Of a stretch of DNA of 64,000 bases, positions 1 through 33,122 are shown one piece after another (the first letter of the stretch is position 1; every line of letters starts with the position of its first letter). The notes under the pieces are model-generated. The model saw only the letters and a list, made by a program, of their open reading frames with translations, ran no database searches and was not told the DNA's origin. The stretch is from the NCBI GenBank assembly GCA_958510825.1, contig OY294051.1:4806353-4870352 (forward strand), in the 5' to 3' direction. Source of the stretch: Brachypterus glaber (Eukaryota > Arthropoda > Insecta > Coleoptera > Kateretidae). The translations under genes and the position numbers were made by a program.

Positions 1-34
1 GCGTATTCTAGGGAGAAGAGTTATTAGTTTGATG
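1..34 (-). mobile_element. End of a hAT-type MITE cut by the window edge
   Basis: The first 34 bases match the inverted terminal repeat of the elements at 10500-10753 and 55781-56023, with the shared core ATTCTAGRGAGAAGAG followed by TTATTAGTTTG. Only one terminus lies in the window, so its length and target duplication cannot be checked. Confidence 0.75.
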
Positions 35-812
35 GGTTCGATATAAGCAAAAACGTTTAATATTTATTATGGTAACGAGGTCTCAGTGTAAGTTAGCTAG
101 ATACACACGAAGATTTTTTTCGGTAATTAAACAAGACCGGATTATTTTATTATTCTTGTAAATTTTGGAATTTAGTTTATAAATAGACTATTTATAGTTT
201 ACGGTATAGTATATTATGGAATGCGTAGCATTACATATCTTCACGGCTTGTTTGTTATATCAAGTTAGGTACCTTATACGGTAATGCATTTTTCTTTTTA
301 GCTAAATCACATTTAACTAAACCCCAAAATAGTAATATAATAACCTATAAAGTTGGAAGTAGCCACTGTTTATTTTTCATAAATGCCAAAAAAATATAAC
401 TTTAATTTATATGAGACGTTATTTTATAAAAATAAATTAAATAAAGGTATTTAAAACTGTTTTGTCATAAAATAAAAGCGATTATATTCAAATTTTTGTT
501 AAGTGACATACATGAAGTTGGCTACAGGAGCCTTCCCTACCTAGGGAGGAAAATGAGGTGTTTCTAACTTTTTGGGAAGATATAGTTAATAATAATTTAT
601 TTTCCAACTTTATTTTTAATGCAAAACTGGCATTAGCGATGAGTAAAATGCAAGAAAGCTGTGTGCGTTTTACTGGCCACCGAGCTGTTGTACGTAGCAA
701 TCACATGGGCTTGTCGCGCACAACTCCAACAGAGGCGAGGCTTCAAACGAAGAGTATTTTCTTTTCAAGCTGTTTATAATCGCACTGTATGTAATTAGTC
801 AATTACTAAATG
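35..812. other. No gene recognised
   Basis: Mostly A/T-rich sequence. Bases 650-750 are more GC-rich and open on both strands for about 70 codons, but neither reading resembles a known family and there is no clear splice context. I do not call a gene. Confidence 0.5.
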
Positions 813-2292
813 GTTGTGAATAATAGTATATTATTCAATGAGCTAATCAATGAGGGTGAATTTTGGGACACGAGCCGAAAGGCGAGTGACTTAATCTCCC
901 GAATAATTAATAGCTATTATACGCGAGTAGAATTCTAGATTTTATCCACGATCGCTTTAAATTTTAAACGGTTAATTTTTACAGACCCGTGATTAATAGG
1001 CCTATTAATCACGGCCGTGGATAATAGTATATTATTCAATGAGCGTATAATAATTGCTATTAATCAATGAGGGTGAGTTTTGGGACACGAGCCGAAAGGC
1101 GAGTGACCTAATCACCCGAATGATTAATAGCTATTATACGCGAGTAGAATTCTATACTTTATCCACGGTCGTTTAAAATTTTAAACGGTTAATTTTTACA
1201 GACCCGTGATTAATAGGTGTATTAATCACGGCCGTGGATAATAGTATATAGTATATATATTATCCAATAACCGTATAATAATTGCTGTTAATCAATGAGG
1301 GTGAATTTTGGGACACGAGCCGAAAGGGGAGTGACCTAATCACCCGAATAATTAATAGCTATTATTCGCAAGTAGAATACTATACTTTATCCATGGTCTT
1401 TTAAAATTTTAAACGGTTAATTTTTACAGACTCGTGATTAATAGGCCTATTAATCACGGCCGTGGATAATAGTATATTATTCAATGAACGTATAATAATT
1501 GCTATTAATCAATGAGGGTGAATTTTGGGACACGAGCCGAAAGGCGAGTGACCTAATCACACGAATGATTAATAGCTATTATACGCGAGTAGAATTCTAT
1601 ACTTTATCCACGGTCGTTTAAAATTTTAAACGGTTAATTTTTACAGACCCGTGATTAATAGGCCTATTAATCACGGCCGTGGATAATAGTATATTATTCA
1701 ATGAACGTATAATAATTGCTATTAATCAATGAGGGTGAATTTTGGGACACGAGCCGAAAGGCGAGTGACCTAATCACACGAATGATTCTACGCGAGTAGA
1801 ATTCTATACTTTATCCACGGTCGTTTAAAATTTTAAACGGTTAATTTTTACAGACCCGTGATTAATAGGCCTATTAATCACGGCCGTGGATAATAGTATA
1901 TTATTCAATGAACGTATAATAATTGCTAATTATCAATGAGGGTGAATTTTGGGACACGAGCCGAAAGGCGAGTGACCTAATCACACGAATGATTAATAGC
2001 TATTATACGCGAGTAGAATTCTATACTTTATCCACGGTCGTTTAAAATTTTAAACGGTTAATTTTTACAGACCCGTGATTAATAGGCCTATTAATCACGG
2101 CCATGGATAATAGTATATTATTTTTGGGACACGAGCCGAAAGGCGAGTGACCTAATCACCCGAATGATTAATAGCTATTATACACGAGTAGAATACTATA
2201 CTTTATCCACGGCTGTTTTGAAGTTTAAACGGTTTATTTTTACAGACCCGTGATAAATAGGCCTATTAATCACGGCCGTGGATAAAATAATA
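813..2292. repeat. Satellite-like tandem array, unit about 217 bp, about 7 copies
   Basis: The anchor TTTTGGGACACGAGCC recurs at 861, 1078, 1306, 1523, 1740, 1947 and 2122. The spacings are 217, 228, 217, 217, 207 and 175, so most units are 217 bp with small indels. Each typical unit has two structured parts. One is a perfect 26-bp palindrome centred on AATAGGCCTATT (988-1013 in the first copy). The other is a hairpin of about 100 nt (for example 1043-1141) with pairs GCGTATAATA/TATTATACGC, GGGTGA/TCACCC and a tip GCC-GAAA-GGC. The last unit is shortened. There is no coding potential. Confidence 0.9.
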
Positions 2293-3368
2293 TACTCTTC
2301 TATGACTAGGGTTGCGAAGACTATATTAATTTCGTATTCAATCTTAATTAACGGTCTATAATGTAAATTATTAATGCCTAATTATTGTCCCCTAATATTG
2401 GGCATCTATGTGGAAAATTAATCAGGTCAAATTCGTAATGACCAATTAGTATAATATTCTGTGGCAGCTGCCAATATGTAGTGTATTCAAAGAAAATGTT
2501 ATTCAATATGTAATAAAATTTAAATTAACCCTTTCGCTCCTTTATGGACATATATTTCCCAGCATATGTTTAAAAAACCCTATAGCCAAAAAGAATATTT
2601 AACCCTTTGTTGACGGACGGTACTCTGAAGTACCGGTTTTTTGTTAAATCATATAAATTCCCTATTACCTTGAAAGCTTCTTATAGCCGACCGGTACTCT
2701 CAAATCCTCTTTGAATAGTTGATATAACCTATTCACAGCGCTTTTATAGTGTTGGTTGGTTTGTTTTTTTTTGTATTTTTTTATTTACTTATGTGAAGTT
2801 TTTGGTAAGTAAGGCATTATTATTCACCTGTGGGGACGTTCATAAACCTACAAAATAATTTGTTTTTTTAAGGGGATGGACCGACTGCTTTAATTTGCCT
2901 ACTTTCTTCAACGTACCTCATAATTTTTTGAAAAGCTTTTCCTCAAGTTAATTTTCTCATGGGCAATCTTACTTTACCCACTATACCATAAATAACTATT
3001 CTTTTTGCAGTTAAAGTTTAAACTGTCAGTAATTTAAAAAAAGTATCTCCCTGCACAATTTCATAAAATTAAATTTAAATAATTTGAAAATTTTATTTAA
3101 TAATGTAAGACAGTGAAATGAAAGAATGCAAAATGATCATCATTTATTGGTAGTAAATAGAATGCAATATAAATTCCTGTAATATCGGAATTCGGCCCAT
3201 TATGAACCTATATAATACTAAAACTTTTCGAATAAAGCATTTTGTGAAGGCTCTCTTGAAAAATTTGAAGGTCAAAGGCAAAAGGCAATCAACTTTTACA
3301 AGTTATTAAAACTCATTGAGTTTATCAAAAATTTAAATTTCGGCAATAGGCAGGTTTTTAATGAAGAT
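2293..3368. other. No gene; degraded repeats
   Basis: A/T-rich. Bases 2600-2690 contain an imperfect inverted motif (ACGGTACTCTGAAGTACCGG). Bases 2949-3012 resemble 40517-40582 and 59955-60018 (shared TCATGGGCAAT and ACCATAA words), a dispersed repeat. No exon is seen. Confidence 0.5.
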
Positions 3369-3850
3369 CCTTAAAAAATTTAAATGAAAAGTCAAACCAC
3401 CCCGGATTTTTTGATTAGGTTGTTTTTGGACATTTCCAAACAGTTTTTGAGAAAACTTGAAATCGCCCACGAAGCTGTTTTTAAATAAAGTCATTCTTTT
3501 TCTTCTTCAAGTTTTTTTTTCCTGACATCACAATACGGAGTTTTTTCTATGACACACCCTATAGCATAATGTCTAAAATACGACCGTGATTTTGGACATT
3601 AACAAAGTAGGCGTGTGAATGGTCGTGATTATAATGAGTATCATGGGTAGTCCTATGATATAGGGTGTGTCAGAAAAAACTCCGTATTGCGATGTCAGGA
3701 AAAACTTGAAGAAGAAGAAGAATTACTTTATTTAAAAACGGCTTCGTGAGCGATTTCAATTTTTATCAAGAACTGTTTGAAAATGTCCCGAAAACAACCT
3801 AAAATCAAAAAATCCGGGGTGGTTTGACTTTTCATTTAAATTTTTTAAGG
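3369..3850. repeat. Foldback element, arms about 190 bp
   Basis: The left arm (3369 to about 3555) is the reverse complement of about 3656-3850 with few mismatches; for example CAAACCACCCCGGATTTTTT at 3396 pairs with the stretch near 3810. The spacer is about 100 bp, and the inner ends carry ACACACCCTATA / TATAGGGTGTGT. No ORF, so a non-autonomous element or relic. Confidence 0.85.
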
Positions 3851-4732
3851 CTAGCCGTGGAGTCTCTATTCTTTTCCCTTGCTTATTCCTTAATGTCCCT
3901 AAAACTTCTACACCCTAAGTGCACCCTTTGTGTTTTTTTTTGTGAAACATACATTTAAGGCCTGCCAGACATTCTTTTTACTTTACCTTTATTGTTCCCA
4001 TTAAAAATATCAAATATATACAGAAAAAATAACTGTTATGTTATTCAAGCGTAGAATATACCTATAAGGTCATGACTAAAGCTTATAATGATGCCCTTTA
4101 AGGGGCTGTAATGGCTTAATTATAAAGTTTAAATAAGGAAAAGGTAAATTTCTTATTTTGTAGAAAATAATATTTTAAATTCCCTTTTGCCTTTGCGTCA
4201 TCTATGAACAAAAAAAAATATTTCTTGAGCTTTATTACTGAAGTTTAACATTGTCTTCTTAATGCAAAATTCTATAAAACTTTGCATTTGCAAGCATTAA
4301 ACGGTTATTAAAATTTAACTTTTGTTTTAAGGATTTTTACGCAATAAAATAAGACACAAAATGGCCATGTTAGTCACTCGCGCAGATTGAATCCTTATTC
4401 CTGTTTCCTCTATATCAATTAGGTACAATCAACTGTGTTTTTCTCGCTATCAAAACTGGTCCAGCAGATCTATATATTACTATTTTCAAACACTTTATAC
4501 GCCAAATTTTCGCCACATTATTTGTAAAGTTTGTTTTTTTAGTACATTTTATGGCATCGATGATGCTGAATAAGGCACCGAGAACGAACTCCCTCGTTGA
4601 CGCTTCAAGCGGAAGTACATTTTTATTTTTATTTAATTTTTATAGAATTTTTGGTTTTATTTATTGTAAAATAAACAGTAAAGCCCTATGTCCAATCAAA
4701 TAACGAGAAATTCCTTTGTTAAATTTCAATAA
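3851..4732. other. No gene recognised
   Basis: A/T-rich unique-looking sequence. The GC-richer stretch at 4545-4620 has no sustained open frame with splice borders. Confidence 0.45.
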
Positions 4733-4989
4733 ATGTACACGGGCTGATATTTTAAAGGCTAGTATTGGATAGTAACAGAACACACCTATTAGTTTTTCAC
4801 CGGGTAATTTTTCTTATCAAAATTGGTTATATGCATTTTTTTCGTAAGATGCATATTTAGCGATATAATTGCACTCGCCCTAAAATTCAAGATAACGGAT
4901 ACCCCTTACGCAAATCACCCATAAAAAAACTACCAGGAGTATTCTGTTACCATCCACTACTACCCTTTAAAATATCAGCCTGTGTACAT
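4733..4989. mobile_element. MITE with inverted termini of about 45 bp
   Basis: The left end ATGTACACGGGCTGATATTT is matched inversely by the right end at 4960-4989, and the match runs inward through TTAAAG and, less well, to AACAGAA (4777) / TTCTGTTA (4940). Total 257 bp. No ORF. Confidence 0.8.
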
Positions 4990-5821
4990 TTTATTATTTG
5001 ACTCGACTATAGTCCGTCCAATTATGCAAGATAGTAGTTTAAAATTCCCGCGATTTTTAAGATACATCATTGGTTAAAGACTCGTACCTTTTAACATATA
5101 AAATATTGTGACATTTTTTGTCTATTTCAATGATTGACGGTCGTTAAAGCTAATAAAAGAAGAGAAAGTTACATAAAAACTGGTTATACTTAATGATATT
5201 TTGTATGGTATTGAAAAAGGTACTTTTTTGGTTTATTCTTTATACACTCACACTAAATTATCATATTCTAAATATTGTACAAATGTAAATTATATTGAAC
5301 ACAAGGAAAACGTCAAATTTTTAGGTTACAATTAAAACTTAAGGCCTATCCAGAGGCTCGCATAACAACCATTACAAGATACATGCCGACACAACAAGCC
5401 AATCCTGGCATCGCATTCTTATGTACTTTGCTTTTTATGCGAGTCTTTGATTGGCCCTTTCCAGGAAAACAGTACCGACATCTGTTAATTTTTTTACACT
5501 ACGATTTATGCATTTTTATGCTATTTATGCGCTCTGTGGTATAAAACGGGCCGCGTCCCTTACTATCTTGCATAACTGGATGTATACTAGGGAAAAATAT
5601 TGTTTTGTTGATTGTTTCACTAAAGAGGAATTCTGTGCTATGCAAAGATAAATAACTATCTCAATATCGCTGTTTAAATATTTAGACATGTTATGAGCAT
5701 TTGCGAAACATGCATGGAAATGACGCCTATTCTGATATATTACATTTAACAGAAAATATAGTTTTTTTTATTTCTGCTCAAAATAATTTTAAATATACTT
5801 AATATAAAATACGTTCAGTTC
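4990..5821. other. No gene recognised
   Basis: A/T-rich. Bases 5340-5600 are somewhat richer in GC and one frame stays open for 66 codons, but the reading resembles nothing known and has no repeat or splice support. Confidence 0.45.
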
Positions 5822-6552
5822 GAGGGGCTGACTGCGAGGAAATATTTTGTACAAGCCAAAGGAACTCAGGAGGAACTCTGGAGGAACTCTCGAGGAACTC
5901 CGAGGAACTCTGAGGAACTCTGGAGGAACTCTGAGGAACTCTGGAGGAACTCTGAGGAACTCTGGAGGATCTACGAGGAACTCCGAAGGAAGTCAGAGGA
6001 ACTCTAAGGAACTCTTTTGTGCAAATTTCAGACGCGGTCAGAAACAATTATTATTTATTACCCATGCGGGTCAACGTTTTTATTTTCAATTCAAACTAGA
6101 TGATCCGTTACAAACACCTTATCAAAACATCCTACCTTTGGGCGCCAATTTTTTTTTGAAGGGGCGCCAAATTTGGCAGAAACCGTCAGCGACAAAGCTT
6201 TTTTTCCTGAAGGTAATTTTGGGCGCCAATCTTTGTTTTGAAGGGGCGCCAAGTTTGGTAGAAACCGTCAGGGACAATTTTTTTTTTCCTGTGCGCCAAC
6301 TTTATTTTGTGTAGGGGTGTAGGTTGACAAAGCTTTTTTTTGAGGGTGCCTTATTGGCAGTAGTGCTTGCACAGCGGTAATTTCTAAGGTTTCTTTTCCA
6401 AAAATTACCCCTTCCAGAGAGAAACTCTTAAGGAACACAGGAGGAACTCCCAAGGAACTCTGGAGGAACTCCGAGGAACTCCGAAGGAACTCTGAGGAAC
6501 TCTTTGCAAAAAGGAACTCTTTTGTACAATTTTCAGACGCGGTCAGCCCCTC
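5822..6552. mobile_element. Inverted-repeat element carrying GAGGAACTC minisatellites
   Basis: The ends GAGGGGCTGACTGCG (5822) and CGCGGTCAGCCCCTC (ending 6552) are inverted. Inside are a degenerate 9-11-bp repeat around GAGGAACTC (5857-6020 and again 6425-6510) and a 90-bp tandem pair (6138 and 6228) built on GGGCGCCAA. The 155-codon open frame across the minisatellite is a product of the short repeat, not a gene. The element ends 80 bp before a coding exon. Confidence 0.7.
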
Positions 6553-6632
6553 AGTTTAGTTATAAGATTTTTTTTAATTTTCGTTGTTGAAAAAAAATAT
6601 GTTTTTAACAGTATTTTTATTCATTTTTTCAG

Positions 6633-27357
<20,725 letters not shown>

Positions 27358-27546
27358 TATGAGAGTCATATTGACCCAGGTAGAGAGTCAAGATTTTAGT
27401 CTTAATAATCACAAAAAAAATATTGGGTTTTCAGGCAAATTTTAAACAGTTACAAATACCTTGGGTATGTGGGTCCATATCAAATATGGTTAAACAAAAA
27501 TGAAAAATATATAATAGGTTTTTTGGAATTTTATTGCTTCTATGAA

Positions 27547-28018
27547 AGAGTAAAAAAAGCATTCTTAGACTAATATGTATTTAAGCCATGTAGCAAACCT
27601 CAGCATAAATAAAAAAGTAAGAAAAAATTGTTGTAAATATAAATAAACATGATAACAGAGAACAGAATGTATGTGTTCTTATTTTTAACTAGATTCATAC
27701 TTGATCACGGAGTATATGAAAAATGTTGTGACATCCTTTCTAGTGATAATTAAACACATAGAGCGCTTTATTTGCATTTATATGGCAAACTGATCTGGTA
27801 GACTCTAGTTGCAATCTGATCATTGAACAGTGAGTGTCTTAACGTTTAGAGGTGAGTAAAATTCTATCATTTACTGTAAAATCTCATTGGTCAAACATAA
27901 ATCGTGTCCTCCGTTATCATTATTTATATTTGCAACATATTTTTGTTACTTTTTTATTTATGCTACGGTTTTCTAAAGGGTTTATATACATATTAGTCTA
28001 AGAATGCTTTTTTTACCC
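27547..28018. repeat. Inverted repeat across the 3' UTR / 3' flank
   Basis: AAAAAAAGCATTCTTAGACT (27551) and about 70 further bases are inverted at 27949-28018, with a loop of about 325 bp. If transcription runs past 28018 the RNA could form a long hairpin. Confidence 0.8.
27608..27647 (+). terminator. Polyadenylation signals of the IGDB-like gene
   Basis: AATAAA occurs at 27608-27613 and 27642-27647, 250 and 285 bases past the stop. They lie in the left arm of the inverted repeat or just after it. Confidence 0.6.
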
Positions 28019-28020
28019 GT

Positions 28021-28920
28021 GTAAAAAACAAACCGATTGTAATGCAAGACAAAATGAAAAAAAAAATTGAAATGTCAGTGTATGATAAAAATATTAAATA
28101 AAAAATGGCTTAGATCCTAAACAGTTTGGCCTAATCCCCTGGTCTGAACATGAAAAGAAAAAGTTGTGAAAAAATTCCGAATATGCCAGATTTTCAAAAA
28201 AAAATTCCAATTTGAAATTTAAAAGTTAAAATTAAAATAATCCAAATTTAAAAATTCTTGGATTTTAATTTTGTGTGTTAAAAATAAAAGTATATAGATT
28301 TTTAAAAATTACAGATTTTTGCTTGAATCCCCACAGTATGTGATAGTGATAGTAAATAAAAAGTAAAAAAAGTTCTAAAAATTATTTAATTTTTGGGTTT
28401 AGAGGTGCTGGGACTTTTTTAGAATACAATTTATCATTATAAAATATAATTTTTAAACGTTATTATAAAAATAATTATACTTATTAGCAGGTCGATTTTT
28501 AAACCCTAAAATCATTTATTTTTTATATAATATTTTTGCTTTCTGGGTATTTTTTTAATTTTTGAAGTAGGTATCAAAAAGCATAGAAAATTTTAAAAAC
28601 TGCACCATGTGGTTCATTTATGTATTCCATGAAAAAAAAAATCTGGTGGCTAGAAATAGAAAATTGACCTGCTCGAGGAATATTCTTAAAGAACATTTCT
28701 TAAAAATATAATAATCAAATTATTTTTAAAAATTTTATAAAATTTGTATAAAATACAAAGAAAAATATTGTGTATTATTACTTAATTAAATAATTCTTAG
28801 AACAAAATAAAATAGCTGTAAAAATATAGGTATTGTACAACATTTTTTTTTAATATTATACACAATACCTCAAAATAGATAATTATCTAATTATAATTAA
28901 TAGAGTTTAAGTTATAAAGA
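28021..28920. other. No gene; A/T-rich
   Basis: Very A/T-rich with no open frame of interest and no recognised repeat. Confidence 0.5.
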
Positions 28921-29153
28921 GTAGGTATTGCGGCGGATGAGCCAACCCCTCCACTTTTTATTTAGACCACGCCCCCTACTTTAATAGCCCCCTTTTTAAT
29001 AGCCCCCATAACAGAGCTGTTTTAACAGAGCTGTTTTAATAGAGCTGTTTTAACAGCTCTGTTATGGGGGCTATTAAAAATAGGGCTATTAAAGTAGGGG
29101 GCGTGGTCTAAATAAAAAGAGGAGGGGGTTAGCTCATCCGCCGCAATACCTAC
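28921..29153. mobile_element. Near-perfect foldback MITE, 233 bp
   Basis: GTAGGTATTGCGGCGGATGA at the left is inverted exactly at the right end. Arms of about 100 bp carry CCACGCCCCCTACTTTAATA and its complement. The tip has three AGAGCTGTTTTAA units. GC-rich inside a very A/T-rich area. Confidence 0.9.
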
Positions 29154-31840
29154 TATAAAGGAATGTGATTTATTGTTTAAAAAAATATCTAAAATTCTGG
29201 GATTATGGATAAATATAATTTTAAGTTAACTTACTAACGTTTGAAGAAACGAAAAAATATAAATATTTTTAAAATCAAGCTTTTTGTAAATTTTAAACTG
29301 GTGAAATATATACATTTGAAAAATTTAATATATCTTTAAAGGTTAAAAAGTTATAAAAAGTTTGCATTTTTTAATTTTTCTTTTAAGAAATACCCTCTGA
29401 ATAATTATGGCGGGTATTTTCTAACAATGTAAATTAAAGATTATAGAAACTATTATTTTAGTTATTGTATAAAACAATAAAAAAATATATATAACTAATT
29501 TTAGAATGTTAGATTTTAGTTAATATATGTAAACAATTTTTTGGTAATTTTTATAAAATTATCCAAAAAAATGAGAAAAGTAAAAATTATTCCAAACGTA
29601 ACTTAACATTCCGTCAGTATAAAACATTTTTTTTTAATACTTAAAATTTCGAGTAACAAATGTGATTTTATTAAAAAAATTATTTTTTTTTGATATTTAA
29701 ATAAAATTAAAGCCTAATTTTTTAAAAAATTTGGTCTTGTATTTGCAAAAACATATACATACGTTATTTATTTGCCCTAAATGGTAACATTGTAATATTG
29801 AATATTATAATTGTAGAAAAAAAAAGAGAATATTTTCCATTTGGTCTGGAGCCTGATAGCTCTAGAATTCTGTTTTTTTTTATCTGATATAGTTGGTCAT
29901 TGTTTTTATTAAACATGTATATAAATTTTGGTTATCTAGTCGCAGAAGCATTTCTAGTAAAAAAAAATAAAGTTGGTTTGGCCGGGTTTTTAACTGTAAA
30001 TCAGATGATTTTAAGTCATGTTTCTGTAAAATAAAAATTTCATCATTGAAATTTTGTCAGTTAAATTCTCATTTACAAATACAGTTTTTTTAAGGTTGTT
30101 TTATTTAATAACACAGGTCAACAAGGATTTTGATGTTTTTTTTTTATTTTCTATCTTAGTTAAGACCCGTATATTTTTTTTCAGCTATAAACCATGCCAA
30201 AAATCTCATTTTTTAACATAAAGTGTAGAATTTTTAAGTTATGGACATTGAACTACATCAACATAATCAAAAGGAGCCATTTGACACATTTTTATAAAAA
30301 CTAGAAACAAAAATAAAATTTTGGACTTTTTGGTTTGGACTTTTGGTGCGATTTATTATTTTTTTATTTTTCGTTATTTTATACGAAATCAACGGTATCA
30401 AAAATAGTCGTATGCAAAAATTCAAAAAATCTGACACTGCATTCATCAAATTAATTTCCAATTTTGAAAATGTTCACAAATTTTCTTAGTTTTGTATTAA
30501 CAATTGGGTAAACCAACATTTAGTTAAAAATTTTACATGCATCAATCTTATATGTCTACTAGGCATTGCCTAGTAATAAAACAGGCTCCGAAATTTTTAA
30601 AATTTTCAAAATGGGAAACAAAATAAGTTAGTATATTTGAAAAAGTTATTAAATGTCATATTTTTAAATTTATGACATACCTGAAAGACTTCAAAACCAA
30701 AAATATATTAAAAATGAATAAAAAAGGTTGTTTTGTGGTTTTCAAGTTTTCTTGGTGTATCTAATATTGTTTAATAAAATCACATTCATTACTTAAGAAA
30801 CAAAAGCAGATATTTGTAAATATATTTTGTATAGAAGTATAAATATAAAATAGTACCCCCCCCCCAATCAGTAAAAAAAATATCTTTAGATTTGTGTAGG
30901 AGAAAATATATTTTGCAAATATCTTATTACATGTATATGAATAACATAGATTTTATTACTGTAAAAAAAAACTTGTGTAACCGTGTATACACATAATTTG
31001 TGCCTTTCACAAAATTGTATTGTAAAGTTTATCTTCCCTAAAAAAGAAATACCAGAAAGACACAAAAACTAAAATTAGACCAAAAATAAATATATTTTAA
31101 ATATATGTTATTTTATCATTAAGTAAAAATTGTTTGGATATGGAACCTCGCACATATCTTATGTTAAAATGGTTTCAGTCAAATTTTTTGTCGAGTGACA
31201 AAAAAGAAACAGGGGTGACAAGTAAAAAGTCACTTTTTTTATATCTTAAATTTTTAAAAAATCCAAAACTTTCAAAATATATGTTTTTTTTTGTAGGAAA
31301 GGAGGCTGGGGTTGTTCTTTCGTTAACGTTATTTTGTCGTTAACGTTATTAGGAGGAAAAGCAAAATTGATAAAAATTGTCTAAATTGGTGACATTATTG
31401 TTATACTTAGTATGTAAAAAACTTCGAGAAAATTCGGCTGAAATCACTTTTAAATAAAAATGTGTGGGGTCCTTTAGACTTTAAATTTTAGAATTTAGAC
31501 AGTTTCTTCAAAGTTTTAATATTTTAGGCCTGAAAGGGCACAAAGCATTTAATATTAATTTTAGGTTATCTTTTTTTATTTATTTATTGTCTTTTTGGTA
31601 TTTTTTATTTGTCTGGGTTGTTTTATTAAATGTGTAGAAAACTATTTCTAGATATTATTTCTTTGTACATATTTTTTAACAATTTGTAAATTATCTCACA
31701 TGATAGAGCAAATAGAAATAATATAAATACCTAAATAAATATTGCATTCAAAGTTTAATGTTTTATTTAGTCCCTTATTCTACTATTTACAGCGCCTTAG
31801 CGCTGGAATAGTTTTATACTATAGTTTAGTATTTCCGAAT
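29154..31840. other. No gene; A/T-rich desert
   Basis: 2.7 kb of A/T-rich sequence with many homopolymer runs. One C-run lies at 30857. No splice-bordered open frame was seen on either strand. Kinase exons of Btk29A were looked for here and not found. Confidence 0.5.
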
Positions 31841-32915
31841 ATCGTCAAAAAACGTCCCAGATAAAAATCTTCGATACATGTTTACAAATGTGTTTCATGA
31901 AAAATAGGAAACTTTAAAAATGTCCGTTTATTCGTCTGTCCGTCCGTCTGCCTGTCCGTATGTCTGTATGTCCTTATATCCTTATATCCGTATGTCTGTA
32001 TGTCCGTATGTCCGTCTGTCCAACTGTTTCCCAAAATCGTCAAGAAACATCCTAGAAAAAAATGTTGGATACAATGTTTAGAAATATGTTTCATGAGAAA
32101 TAAGAAACTTTAAAAGTGTCGTCTGTCCTTCCACTTGTCCGTCCGTCTGCCTGTCCTTATGTTCGTCTGTCCTTATGTCCGTCTGTCCGTCTTTCCGTTG
32201 TCGGACTGTTTAACAAAATGGTTAAAAAACATCCTAGAAAAAAATGTTGGATTTATGTTTACAAATGTGTTTGATGAAAAATAAGAAACTTTAAAGCTGT
32301 CCGTTTGTTCGTCTGTCCGTCCGTCTTTCCTGTCCGTATGTCCGTCTGTCCGTATTTCCGTATGTCCGTCTGTCCGTTGTCCGACTGTTTCCCAAAATCG
32401 TAAAAAAAACTTCCTAAAAAGTCCGTCTGTCTGTCCGTATGTCCGTCTGTCCGTATGTCCGTCTATCCCTTGTCCGACTGTTTCCCAAAATCGTCAAAAA
32501 ACATCCTAGAAAAAAATGTTGGATTTATGTTTACAAATGTGTTTGATGAAAAATAAGAAACTTTAAAGCTGTCCGTTTGTTCGTCTGTCCGTCCGTCTTT
32601 CCTGTCCGTATGTCCGTCTGTCCGTATTTCCGTATGCCCGTCTGTCCGTTGTCCGACTGTTTCCCAAAATCGTAAAAAAAACATCCTAAAAAGTCCGTCT
32701 GCCTGTCCGTATGTCCGTCTGTCCGTCTGTCCGTATGTCCGTCTATCCGTTGTCCGACTGTTTCCCAAAATCGTCAAAAAACATCCTAGAAAAAAATGTT
32801 GGATTTATGTTTACAAATGTGTTTCATGAAAAATAAGAAACTTTAAAAATGTCCGTTTGTTCGTCTGTCCGTCCGTCTTTCCTGTCCGTATGTCCGTCTG
32901 TCCGTTGTCCGAAAT
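31841..32915. repeat. Two-level minisatellite, GTCCGTCTGTCC in a ~180-280-bp unit
   Basis: The short motif GTCCGTMTGTCC alternates with a conserved spacer (CCCAAAATCGTCAAAAAACA, then GTTTACAAATGTGTTT). Spacer starts near 31845, 32037, 32219, 32398, 32482, 32670 and 32773. Open frames on the - strand are repeat artefacts. Confidence 0.93.
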
Positions 32916-33122
32916 TTATTTGTTTCAAACTTTATTTTATTTTTTTTGTAGTGTAAATTGTCATGAATTTAACAGTTTAAGCAGTGTAGAATAAAGAAGA
33001 AAAATTTACTGATAAAGATACAAGGACATATTGTCATTCTTCATGTTTAATATAATGACACGAGAAAAATACAAAGAGCAACATAATTATATTTTAATTA
33101 CAAATACTCTTCGTTATTTACA

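Noticed and set aside
558..779. 73-codon frame (+) and 70-codon frame (-) in a GC-richer spot
   Set aside because: No family match recognised, no splice sites, both strands open; not enough support.
813..2292. CRISPR-like array
   Set aside because: The whole 217-bp unit repeats without unique spacers, and the genome is an animal's.
813..2292. Hammerhead ribozyme in the satellite unit
   Set aside because: No CUGANGA core on either strand; the GAAA is a hairpin loop.
5847..6314. 155-codon open frame
   Set aside because: It is the GAGGAACTC minisatellite and its flanks; the peptide is only the repeat and the complement is open too.
31882..32777. Asp/Arg/Thr-rich frames on the - strand
   Set aside because: Readings of the GTCCGTCTGTCC minisatellite.
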